Assembly (NCBI RefSeq): GCF_012516315.1
Contig: NZ_CP051185.1
Span: 1,229,403-1,293,402, forward strand
DNA: 64,000 nt
DNA from: Limnospira fusiformis SAG 85.79
GTDB taxonomy: Bacteria > Cyanobacteriota > Cyanobacteriia > Cyanobacteriales > Microcoleaceae
Reading direction: 5' to 3'
Shown: in pieces, positions 11,659-19,919 of the stretch
Position numbering within the stretch: position 1 is the stretch's first letter
How the letters are laid out: each line of letters starts with the position of its first letter
Notes under the pieces: model-generated
What the model saw: only the letters and a program-made list of their open reading frames with translations
The model's database searches: none
Told to the model about the DNA's origin: nothing
Program-made: the position numbers and the translations under genes

Positions 11659-13146
11659 TTATTTAAAGTCTGATATTGAGATATCATCATCATTTGATTC
11701 GGTCAGGCTGTCCAGATCTAAATCAAACTTATCTGTATCTCCAGTCGTTACCTCTCCTAGCTCTTCTAAACTGATTTCCTCTAAATCTCCTAAGTCTCCT
11801 AAGTCTCCTAAATCGCCTAAATCGCTGTCGTCATCATTCAAGTCTCCTATATCTAAATCATCATCAGAGGAACTACCAAAGTCTCCTAAATCATCATCTC
11901 CATCTAGGCTAAGATCTAGCTCTCCGATATCATCTGAGGAATCATCTTTAAATGGATTACTTTCCTCTAAATCTAAATCATCCGTAGCTAGATCATCCCC
12001 AGCATCATCTAGGTCTAAACCTAAATCCATGTCATCGGTGGCTAAGTCATCCCCAGCATCATCTAGGTCTAAACCTAAATCCATGTCATCGGTGGCTAAG
12101 TCATCCCCAGCATCATCTAGGTCTAAACCTAAATCCATGTCATCGGTGGCTAAGTCATCCCCAGCATCACCGAGACCTAAATCCATGTCATCGGTGGCTA
12201 AGTCATCCCCAGCATCACCGAGACCTAAATCCATGTCATCGGTGGCTAAGTCATCCCCAGCATCACCGAGACCTAAATCCATGTCATCGGTGGCTAAGTC
12301 ATCGGTAGCATCATCACCGAGACCTAAATCCATGTCATCGGTGGCTAAGTCATCCCCAGCATCACCGAGACCTAAATCCATGTCATCGGTGGCTAAGTCA
12401 TCCCCAGCATCACCGAGACCTAAATCCATGTCATCGGTGGCTAAGTCATCGGTAGCATCATCACCGAGACCTAAATCCATGTCATCGGTGGCTAAGTCAT
12501 CCCCAGCATCACCGAGACCTAAATCCATGTCATCGGTGGCTAAGTCATCCCCAGCATCACCGAGACCTAAATCCATGTCATCGGTGGCTAAGTCATCGGT
12601 AGCATCATCACCGAGACCTAAATCCATGTCATCGGTAGCTAAGTCATCGGTAGCATCATCACCGAGACCTAAATCCATGTCGTCGCTGGCTAAGTCATCG
12701 GTAGCACCATCAAGGAGGTCTAATTTTTGCTGAGCATCATCTAAGCCATCGCTAACTAATTCTTCCTCTGGCTCTGGTTCAGGTGTTATAACTTGGGGAG
12801 GATGGTCTCCCGGCGCAGCCTTTACAGGTTCTTGAGACACCGGAGGCTGATCAGGTGAATCAGAAATCCTAACCAGCTCATGATCTGGGTCAAAATGTAA
12901 ACCCAGAACCTCAATCAACTTTTCTGGATCTGGATTAAGTTTGGAAAAGGGGAACATCAACAGAGCCGCTTCTGGGTCCAAGGCGTTGATAGTCCCCAAG
13001 ATTAGGGCTGAGGATGGCCTTCTACCTCCATCCGGGGTGGGAATGGAACTGATGTCCATTTGTAAAACCAACCATTCACGATTAGCCTGATAGTAGTCTA
13101 ACCATTTTTGTTTCAGGGCAGTAGTAAACTCCTGGAAGAAAGCCAT
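11659..13146 (-). CDS. DUF5331-domain protein with acidic tandem repeats
   Basis: A 495-residue, very acidic protein between chlL and chlN. Residues 1-105 form the conserved domain (start MAFFQEFTTALKQKWLDYYQ), which matches my memory of DUF5331 proteins at this position in other cyanobacteria. After a proline-rich linker come about 15 near-identical repeats of 16-18 residues (DDLATDDMDLGLGDAG and variants with GDDAT or DLDDAG linkers), then a low-complexity Asp/Leu/Gly tail. The function is unknown. The location suggests a role in, or co-regulation with, dark chlorophyll synthesis. The start at 13146 lies 35 bp after the chlL stop. Confidence 0.85.
   Translation of the reverse strand: MAFFQEFTTALKQKWLDYYQANREWLVLQMDISSIPTPDGGRRPSSALILGTINALDPEAALLMFPFSKLNPDPEKLIEVLGLHFDPDHELVRISDSPDQPPVSQEPVKAAPGDHPPQVITPEPEPEEELVSDGLDDAQQKLDLLDGATDDLASDDMDLGLGDDATDDLATDDMDLGLGDDATDDLATDDMDLGLGDAGDDLATDDMDLGLGDAGDDLATDDMDLGLGDDATDDLATDDMDLGLGDAGDDLATDDMDLGLGDAGDDLATDDMDLGLGDDATDDLATDDMDLGLGDAGDDLATDDMDLGLGDAGDDLATDDMDLGLGDAGDDLATDDMDLGLDLDDAGDDLATDDMDLGLDLDDAGDDLATDDMDLGLDLDDAGDDLATDDLDLEESNPFKDDSSDDIGELDLSLDGDDDLGDFGSSSDDDLDIGDLNDDDSDLGDLGDLGDLGDLEEISLEELGEVTTGDTDKFDLDLDSLTESNDDDISISDFK
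11975..12695 (-). repeat. In-frame minisatellite inside the DUF5331 gene
   Basis: About 15 tandem units of 48, 51 or 54 bp, each keeping the reading frame. The unit types are interspersed: 48-bp units encode the linker GDAG, 51-bp units GDDAT and 54-bp units DLDDAG, the last clustered at the 3' end of the gene. Adjacent units are almost identical at the DNA level, pointing to recent expansion. The array also keeps an antisense frame open by chance. Confidence 0.9.
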
Positions 13147-13181
13147 AACCTCTTATTCCTTATCCTGAGTAGCTAGACTTA

Positions 13182-14048
13182 TTAAACCATCATCAGGTCT
13201 AGCTCATCTTCCTGAGTTTGAACAGAAGGCTTGGTTGGATTGAGGTAAAAATCAGACAGAAGAGAGAACAATTCCCGATCTGGCGCATCTTTGGGAACTA
13301 CACCCTCCGGCTGAGACAAGATTTGATCAGCAATATTCAGATAGTAATCGCAGACATAACTTAGGGATGGGTCAGTTTCCGCCATCTCAAACAGGGTTTT
13401 CCCCTTAACCCGAGATACCCGGATATCTTCAATTAGCGGCAATACCTCCAAAACTGGCATAGGGACCGACTCAACATATTTATCAATCAGATCCCGCTTA
13501 GAAGTCCGGTTTCCGATCAAACCGGCTAACCGTAGGGGGTGAGTCCGAGATTTTTCCCGCACAGAAGCGGAGATGCGATTAGCCGCAAATAAGGCATCAA
13601 AGCCATTGTCGGTGACAATCATGCAATAGTCAGCATAATTTAGGGGGGCGGCGAAACCACCACAAACCACGTCCCCAAGAACATCAAACAGGATGACATC
13701 GTATTCATCAAAGGCATTTAGTTCTTTGAGAAGTTTAACGGTTTCTCCCACTACATAGCCACCACAGCCAGCACCAGCCGGGGGACCACCTGCTTCTACA
13801 CAATCAACGCCGCCATAGCCTTTATAGATGACATCTTCGGGCCATACATCCTCATAGTGATAGTCTTTTTCCTGCAAGGTATCAATAATGGTAGGAATTA
13901 GGAACCCTGTGAGGGTAAATGTGCTGTCGTGTTTGGGATCGCAGCCAATTTGCAGGACTTTTTTACCCCGTTTGGCTAGGGCCACGGAAATATTGCAACT
14001 GGTTGTTGATTTGCCAATTCCACCTTTCCCATATACTGCGAGTTTCAC
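13182..14048 (-). CDS. chlL: Light-independent protochlorophyllide reductase iron-sulfur ATP-binding protein
   Basis: A 288-residue NifH-like ATPase that donates electrons to the ChlN/ChlB complex. The P-loop [15 protein letters not shown] is at residues 5-19. Cysteines in [15 protein letters not shown] and [15 protein letters not shown] are the ligands of the 4Fe-4S cluster shared by the homodimer. Length and start ([10 protein letters not shown]) are exactly those of the family. It is the first gene of the cluster; the 749 bp upstream hold no gene but do hold a tandem repeat array. Like nitrogenase iron protein it is expected to be oxygen sensitive. Confidence 0.98.
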   Translation of the reverse strand: MKLAVYGKGGIGKSTTSCNISVALAKRGKKVLQIGCDPKHDSTFTLTGFLIPTIIDTLQEKDYHYEDVWPEDVIYKGYGGVDCVEAGGPPAGAGCGGYVVGETVKLLKELNAFDEYDVILFDVLGDVVCGGFAAPLNYADYCMIVTDNGFDALFAANRISASVREKSRTHPLRLAGLIGNRTSKRDLIDKYVESVPMPVLEVLPLIEDIRVSRVKGKTLFEMAETDPSLSYVCDYYLNIADQILSQPEGVVPKDAPDRELFSLLSDFYLNPTKPSVQTQEDELDLMMV

Positions 14049-14797
14049 GATTTTTTCTCCTGCGGCGTGGTTTTTCCATAATGGGGCTGAGTAGTTGGGA
14101 CTAACTCAGCATCCCAAGTTTTTTATCTTTGGTTTTGTCGGGGTGGCGATCGCTATTTCAGGTAGTACGGTTTTTGTCTCACCCGATCACATCGCTGTCC
14201 CTCTTGATTGCCATTATTGATGAATTTTCCCCAAATGGAAAGAGGCTATCAATTCATTTATGCTCGAAAAACAGAGTATGGCAGTCTATGAGTTATATAT
14301 GAATTTTTTATCGTTTCTCATCAAAGCTCAAGTCTATTTATGAACTTTTATCAAAATTTATGCCTTTTTTATATAAAAAGAGTTACAATAAACAAATTAG
14401 TAGGGTGCGTCATATAGGGATAGTTATGATGGGAAACGGGATAATTGACTTCTGACCCACCATTACCCCGCAATGATGATGGGAAAACGGGATAATTGAC
14501 TTCTGACCCACCATTACCCCGCAATGATGATGGGAAACGGGATAATTGACTTCTGACCCACCATTACCCCGCAATGATGATGGGAAACGGGATAATTGAC
14601 TTCTGACCCACCATTACCCCGCAATGATGATGGGAAACCGGGATAATTGACTTCTGACCCACCATTACCCGGCAATGATGATGGTTGAGTGAGGGTAGAC
14701 ATAAATCAGCGGGTAGCATTTGTAAAAAGTTATTAATTTTTTCGGTTGGGTCAGAGGGGAGAATAATCAGGGTTGAGGGGACATAGGTAAGGATTAC
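14049..14797. other. Long intergenic region upstream of chlL
   Basis: No gene is seen. The chlL side (14049-14400) is AT-rich and should contain the promoter of the chl cluster; a purine-rich GGAGAAAAAA stretch (complement of 14051-14060) lies just before the chlL start. The middle holds the 50-bp tandem array described separately. The far side (14700-14797) separates it from the end of the transporter gene at 14798. Confidence 0.4.
14430..14682. repeat. Tandem repeat array, five copies of a 50-bp unit
   Basis: Five head-to-tail copies begin at 14430, 14480, 14531, 14581 and 14631. The unit starts TGGGAAACGGGATAATTGAC and ends CCCCGCAATGATGA. Copies differ by single bases only (one copy has an extra A; the last has ACCGG and CCCGG changes). 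There are no spacers, so it is not CRISPR. The period is not a multiple of three and the array does not encode a protein. Confidence 0.9.
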
Positions 14798-16573
14798 CTA
14801 GTTAAGGGTATAAACTAGATTGAAGTAGATGCCATGATCCTGAAGATTGTCGCCACGATCGCGAAGTTGTATGAGGGGGAAACCATAATCTAAACGGATA
14901 TTCAGATGAGGGATAGGTTCCCATAGTAACCCCAGACCCCCTCCCACCAAAAAGGTCTGACTGGGTAAACTATTAGGGTTGTTGGGATGATTCCAAACCT
15001 GGCCCATATCGAGAAAAGGTGCTAACTGTAAAGTAGGTAAATTCAAGCGATCGCGTTTAAGGGTAATTCTGTCCTCAATAGAGAATCGAAAGCCATTATC
15101 CCCGGCGCGGACATTCTGACGGTAGCCACGCAAAGACTGCGCGCCACCGATAACAAACTGTTGAGAGGGAAATAGGGGGTTAGCGGCTAACTGTAGATCT
15201 CCCTGAAGAATCAAAAGGTGATTGTCACCGATACGCTGTAGCCGTTGTATCTGTCCTAGCCAACTGACAAAATCGCTATTGGGCAGAAATTTGGTATTAG
15301 TAGCATTTAATATCCCCAAGCCTAAACTAAACTGCGATCGCAAAGCCCAAACTCCCAGGCGATCGCGTCGGATATAGTCTTGTCCCAACTTGAGAACCAC
15401 CAGACGGGTCACACCATCATCATCTGGACCAAAGCCAAAGCGCAACCCCTGATTATCCACCAAAGTTTGACTTTCCTGATAACTCAACCCCGCAGATAAA
15501 GCGAACTCCTCCCAGGGAGTCCTCACCAAAGGCTGACGATAGCTAATTTCGTAAAGCTGAGAGTTCCCCTGAATATTGAGGTCTGCAAACTCTTCGGTAA
15601 TCACCCGATTGCGATAAGGAGGAATCCGCAGTTGAATCGTACCATCCATGGCATTAACCGGGATAGAGTAGATAAAATCTAAGATATCCGACTCCCCCCC
15701 AGTAATTAGGCGAGTAGTTTTATAGGAAACCAAGAGGAAATCACCCCTTCCCGTGAGGTTCAGGTGACTAAAATTAACCCCCAAACGTTGGCTACCAATA
15801 CTGGGGGGGGAATAGTTATCTAAGCTAAAACTAAGCTGTATGGGATTAGCTTCTGTGACTCGGACCACTAAAATACTCTGTCCCTCGCCACCTCCTGGAC
15901 GCAGACTAGCCTCTACAGAGTCAAATAGGGGATTAAGTCGCAATAGTCGCAGTTGATTTTCCAGTTGTAGGGTATTTAGGGGAGTTTTTGCGCCCAAATT
16001 CACCCGACTGATAATGTAGTTAGGATTAAGGCGGCGGGTTCCTTCGACCTCGATTTTTTCTAAACTTCCCTCTATGACCAGAATTTCCACGACCCCATCT
16101 GTGATAGTCTGTTGGGGAACCACAGCCCGGGAAGTCATATAACCCCGTCTCAGATAGATTTCTGTAATCTGATCGGCTATATTTTGCAGTTGGTTGAGGG
16201 TGATGGTCTGGTTTGATACGGTAGAGGCGATCGCATTAATTTCCTCAGTCGATAGAATACTACTGCCAATTATTTGAATTTCACTAATGGGGAAGGGAGT
16301 ATCATCACCGGGAATTGGCGGGGACGAGGGGGGTGGTGTTTCTATTTCCGGTTCCCCGTTGGGTGGTATTTGGGGGGGTGACGGGAGGGGTTGTAAAAAG
16401 CGATCGCGGTTAGGGTCGCTTTGGGGTGGTAGGGGGAAACTTTGAGAAAGTCCTAAACACTCTGCGGAATTACAGTTAGGGGAAAATAAAGCCTGGGCTG
16501 AAACGAGGGGGGAAAACAGAATCAACCCAACGGTAGTCATTTGACAACCTATCAATCGAATATGTAAACTCAT
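14798..16573 (-). CDS. Two-partner secretion outer-membrane transporter (ShlB/FhaC/HecB family)
   Basis: An Omp85-superfamily TpsB pore that exports large exoproteins across the outer membrane. From the ATG at 16573 the protein has 591 residues, starting MSLHIRLIGCQMTTVGLILF, a credible signal peptide. An open frame runs upstream to 16732 but would overlap the DUF928 gene and bury the signal peptide, so I prefer 16573. A proline-rich linker is followed by POTRA domains (ISEIQIIGSS and the VVEILVIEGSLEKIEV region) and a beta-barrel with FSLDNYSPPSIGSQRLG and the motif VIGGAQSLRGYRQN (the VRGY/LRGY lid-lock motif). No TpsA substrate gene is next to it. Confidence 0.88.
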   Translation of the reverse strand: MSLHIRLIGCQMTTVGLILFSPLVSAQALFSPNCNSAECLGLSQSFPLPPQSDPNRDRFLQPLPSPPQIPPNGEPEIETPPPSSPPIPGDDTPFPISEIQIIGSSILSTEEINAIASTVSNQTITLNQLQNIADQITEIYLRRGYMTSRAVVPQQTITDGVVEILVIEGSLEKIEVEGTRRLNPNYIISRVNLGAKTPLNTLQLENQLRLLRLNPLFDSVEASLRPGGGEGQSILVVRVTEANPIQLSFSLDNYSPPSIGSQRLGVNFSHLNLTGRGDFLLVSYKTTRLITGGESDILDFIYSIPVNAMDGTIQLRIPPYRNRVITEEFADLNIQGNSQLYEISYRQPLVRTPWEEFALSAGLSYQESQTLVDNQGLRFGFGPDDDGVTRLVVLKLGQDYIRRDRLGVWALRSQFSLGLGILNATNTKFLPNSDFVSWLGQIQRLQRIGDNHLLILQGDLQLAANPLFPSQQFVIGGAQSLRGYRQNVRAGDNGFRFSIEDRITLKRDRLNLPTLQLAPFLDMGQVWNHPNNPNSLPSQTFLVGGGLGLLWEPIPHLNIRLDYGFPLIQLRDRGDNLQDHGIYFNLVYTLN

Positions 16574-16673
16574 AGGGGTTATGGGGGGGGCTTCAAGTGT
16601 AGCCCCAGCTAGTGGCACTACCAGCAGGTTAATTTCTCGCTTACTTGATTGACGGGGGGGTTGGTGGGGATAC

Positions 16674-17531
16674 TTAGTCAGAACGGAGTTGATTGCGTAA
16701 CCCGCCACTACCCGGAATAAAAGGTTGTTCATACAGACGCACCTGGTTACGACCTGCTTGCTCGAGATTCTCCGATCTTAACAATTCTAGCCAAGCCTGC
16801 TGGACCTCAGTATCTCTTCGATTATCTGAAAGTAATTCCGAAAAGGCGGCGACCATATCATACCAAAGGGTCTTTTCTGTATAAAATTTTAGGCGATCGC
16901 TCCCATTGAGTCCTTCTAATGTCTGAATTTGATCAGAGTCTAAGTCGATCCTTTTGATCCAACCATCCACAATTGGGTTCACCGATTGATTGACTGGATC
17001 ACATAAAATTGTCAGGTACCAGTGATAATATTGGTTCACTTCCAAACCCGGAAAGCCATCGAGATCCGCCAGATCTATGCCCACAATGCCAGGATTTTCC
17101 ATATCCAGTTGAAATTCGGTCCTATAAATCACTATTTCTTCTGTTTCGGGAGACTCTGAATCTGGTAACTTAGTCACAAGTAACTTAATGGGGGTATCCC
17201 GACTAGCTACCGGGAGATAAAAGAACAATTGGGGTTTCTCATGGGCGGTCAAACCCATCGTGGAAACGGGAATTAGACTGATGAGGCTTGCATAGTCAGC
17301 ACATACCTCCCCTCTGGTTCCTCCCCCGTACCGTCTTCCGGGAACTCCCCGCTGGGGTGGGTCGAAGGCTATTAACCATGGAGATGGTTGATTTTGAATG
17401 ATTACATCTCCGTTGGATGGGTAGGCGATCGCTGGTCGCACTAGGCTACCCCAGACAATGGTTTGGGTACACAGCGCACCCAACAGAGTTGTCCACAAAA
17501 TAGTAGGGGTTGTCTTAACCATAGGATTCAA
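16674..17531 (-). CDS. DUF928-domain exported protein
   Basis: A 285-residue protein with an N-terminal signal-like segment (ILWTTLLGALCTQTIVWGS). The motifs GVPGRRYGGGTRGE, LTAHEKPQLFFYLPV, YHWYLTILCDP and the terminal LYEQPF region fit the DUF928 family, which in cyanobacteria is often found beside ShlB-type transporters and CHAT-domain genes. Function is unknown. It lies upstream of the TpsB gene on the same strand with about 100 bp between the stop and the preferred TpsB start, so an operon is likely. An alternative start is the Met three codons later. Confidence 0.8.
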   Translation of the reverse strand: MNPMVKTTPTILWTTLLGALCTQTIVWGSLVRPAIAYPSNGDVIIQNQPSPWLIAFDPPQRGVPGRRYGGGTRGEVCADYASLISLIPVSTMGLTAHEKPQLFFYLPVASRDTPIKLLVTKLPDSESPETEEIVIYRTEFQLDMENPGIVGIDLADLDGFPGLEVNQYYHWYLTILCDPVNQSVNPIVDGWIKRIDLDSDQIQTLEGLNGSDRLKFYTEKTLWYDMVAAFSELLSDNRRDTEVQQAWLELLRSENLEQAGRNQVRLYEQPFIPGSGGLRNQLRSD

Positions 17532-17643
17532 CTCAAAAACTCGTTAACATACAGGTTATCAAGATAGCTAAATTGTATCCAATGTTTCCGTAATTGACTG
17601 TCAAAAATTGTTGTATTTGGAAAGTGGGAGTGTCAAAGTTAGC

Positions 17644-19335
17644 ATGAATCTCAATTTAACGAATGTTGGAACAACTAGCAATTATCGGCACAGAACTATC
17701 AGACCCATGGGGGTTTCCTCGCTCTATGGTATCACTTTTGTTGGCAAAAATTGTTTGGCGATCGATTCCTTGCGGGGGTTCTTGTTGAGGATAGACCCGG
17801 AAACTGATAATGCTACGGTGGTGAATCCTTATCAGACTTCTGAGTTTGCTGATGTAACGGGTTTGGCGGTGTGGTCTAATGATTTATGGTTTACTCGCTA
17901 CAATACGGTTTATGTTTGTCGAGAGGCTTTGGTCGGTGAGAATATCGCTAGTCTGAAACCGGAACCTTTGGTAACTCTCCCCTATAATCTTGATGGGATT
18001 GCCGTTTGGAACTCTACCCTTTATATTAGTTCTCAACAGGGGGGGTGCATTTTTGTTTATAGTCTCATTAGCGGTCGGGAAATTACCCGGTTTTATGCTC
18101 CCGGAATTGGGGTCGAAAATTTGACGGTGCGAGATGAGGAATTGTGGGTATGCGATCGCCTCGAACAAACCGTTTATTGTCTCGAACGTGGTACCGGGGA
18201 AACTAAGTTTAATGTGTTAACTCCCTTTGAGTATCCCACGGGTTTGGGGTTCTATACTGACCCGGAAACCGGAGAAGAAGTGCTATATGTCGCCTATGCG
18301 GGAGATGAATTATTTATCCGAGATGACCCTAACTCCTATGAACAATATCAACTAGCTAAACGCGATCGCACTTTTATTCATCCCCTCTATTTTCACTACA
18401 ATGAGTCCCAAAGATATGCCACATCTAACGGATATCTGATTGAGATGTCCTATGTAGAGGAAATCGAACCTTTAGAAGAGATTTACCTAGAAGATGTAGA
18501 ATGGCGTATCGCCCTACCCTCCGAGACTGATCGCCAAAAAGTTCGGGAAATTTCCTATATTGGGACTCCCTTCACCGAGGAAATAGAAGCCGGAGAAAGG
18601 GTAGCCGTTTTTAAGTTTAAACCCCTCAACTCCGCCGAAAGACGTATCTTTGGCTGGAAAGCATTATTAGAAGTCCGAGGAATTAAATATCAAATCCATC
18701 CTTTAGATGTGGAAAAAATCCAGCCATTAACTCAGGAATTTAAGGATAAATATCTAGTAGATAATGATAACCTCGCTATGGAATCATCCATAGTCCGTCA
18801 AGCCGCTGAAGAAGCCGTGGGGACAGAAACTAATATTCTGCGGAAATTATTAAGTGTTCGGAATTATGTTTACGATCGCCTTGACTACAGCCTTACCGCT
18901 AAAATTGAAACCCCAGACGTGGTACTAGACCGGGGGATAGGGTCCTGCGGTGAGTATGTGGGGGTATTGCTGGCTTTGGGACGGCTAAATGAAATACCCT
19001 GTCGGACGGTGGGACGCTACAAATGTCCGGCTTTTGCTGATCGCCGGGGCGTTCCCCTAGAACCAGAGTATAATCATGTTTGGCTGGAGTTCTATATTCC
19101 TGGCTTTGGCTGGGTTCCTATGGAGTCTAACCCTGATGATACTGGTGGTAGTGGACCTTATCCTTTACGGTTTTTTATGGGCTTGGCTTGGTATCATATA
19201 GAAATAGGTAAGGGGCTGAAGTTTCAACGCCTGACTAACCAGGGGCTTCCTGTCGATAAGGAAAAAGTCTCTCTAGGGAATTTGGCGATTAACCATGTTC
19301 GGTTTACCATTTTGGATGAACTGCCAGCCATTTAG
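17644..19335 (+). CDS. Transglutaminase-like protein with an N-terminal propeller-like region
   Basis: A 563-residue protein from ATG 17644; a TTG 36 bp upstream would add 12 residues, but GGGAG precedes the ATG and the ATG start looks more natural. Residues 1-280 contain repeated short strands typical of a beta-propeller (DVTGLAVWSNDLWF, NLDGIAVWNSTLYIS, VENLTVRDEELWVCD). The C-terminal half is a transglutaminase-like fold: catalytic Cys in GIGSCGEYVGV, His in EYNHVWLEF and Asp in ESNPDDTGG form the expected triad. No signal peptide is evident. It may act as a protease or an amide-bond enzyme; the substrate is unknown. Confidence 0.8.
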   Translation: MNLNLTNVGTTSNYRHRTIRPMGVSSLYGITFVGKNCLAIDSLRGFLLRIDPETDNATVVNPYQTSEFADVTGLAVWSNDLWFTRYNTVYVCREALVGENIASLKPEPLVTLPYNLDGIAVWNSTLYISSQQGGCIFVYSLISGREITRFYAPGIGVENLTVRDEELWVCDRLEQTVYCLERGTGETKFNVLTPFEYPTGLGFYTDPETGEEVLYVAYAGDELFIRDDPNSYEQYQLAKRDRTFIHPLYFHYNESQRYATSNGYLIEMSYVEEIEPLEEIYLEDVEWRIALPSETDRQKVREISYIGTPFTEEIEAGERVAVFKFKPLNSAERRIFGWKALLEVRGIKYQIHPLDVEKIQPLTQEFKDKYLVDNDNLAMESSIVRQAAEEAVGTETNILRKLLSVRNYVYDRLDYSLTAKIETPDVVLDRGIGSCGEYVGVLLALGRLNEIPCRTVGRYKCPAFADRRGVPLEPEYNHVWLEFYIPGFGWVPMESNPDDTGGSGPYPLRFFMGLAWYHIEIGKGLKFQRLTNQGLPVDKEKVSLGNLAINHVRFTILDELPAI

Positions 19336-19352
19336 GGGAAGATACAGCACTC

Positions 19353-19490
19353 ATGGAGTTTACTACGGTTAATATTCTGTTTCTCATGGCGATCGCTCTG
19401 TTGCTTCTGGTAACCGGTGGTGTCGCCTATTTGACTTTTGCTGATTGGCGCGATCGCCGCCGCCGAGAAAAGGAACGTCGCGGTCAATAA
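19353..19490 (+). CDS. Small single-helix membrane protein
   Basis: A 45-residue ORF that starts 17 bp after the transglutaminase-like gene. It has one clear transmembrane helix (VNILFLMAIALLLLVTGGVA, about residues 6-25) followed by a very basic tail (DWRDRRRREKERRGQ), predicting an N-out, C-in orientation. GGGGAAG lies 12-18 bp before the ATG as a possible ribosome binding site. The codon use, including a HIP1 site, looks native. I do not know a named family. Close spacing suggests co-transcription with the upstream gene. Confidence 0.6.
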   Translation: MEFTTVNILFLMAIALLLLVTGGVAYLTFADWRDRRRREKERRGQ

Positions 19491-19919
19491 CCCCATTTTT
19501 CTTGACCCTCCCCGGACTCCCCCCACAACTCTTTTAACTCCTCTGAGGGGTGGAAAGACTTAATCACCCCGTCAGCATAAAAAAGTTATTTTGTCAAGGG
19601 GTGGCAAGTTCGAGCAGTGGCCAAAGGCGAAAAACTCGTGATTCGTGAGATTAAAAACTTGACCAGAGAATATTTTTAACTGCCATAAAATAGGGGTTAC
19701 AGCCAACTTTTTTGCGTGTAGACATAGCAAGCCCTTGGGTGCGATTTATATGATGAAAGCAGAACCCCTATAATCTCGTCAAGTGTTTACGAGAAATTAT
19801 CAATAAAAATGTATGAATTCTTAACATACTTGGGAAAATTAAAACCATTTCCACGGAATGATTAGTAAAACTTAACTATTTTCCGTAATGTAAGGGGGGT
19901 GATAGTGGAGGTTTTTAAA
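19491..19919. other. Intergenic region left of the IS1634-type element
   Basis: No gene is recognised. The sequence becomes AT-rich toward the element (19790-19919) and contains several poly-A/T runs. It is the boundary between native genes and the mobile region. Confidence 0.35.

Noticed and set aside
11654-12733. A 359-codon plus-strand reading frame rich in Ser, Lys and Pro across the chl cluster.
   Set aside because: It is the antisense of the repeat array in the DUF5331 gene. The repeats keep the frame open by chance; there is no start context or domain.
14430-14682. Possible CRISPR array upstream of chlL.
   Set aside because: The 50-bp units are contiguous with no spacers, and no cas gene is in the window.
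16574-16732. Upstream start for the TpsB transporter gene.
   Set aside because: It would overlap the DUF928 gene and place a clear signal peptide 53 residues inside the protein. The ATG at 16573 is preferred.
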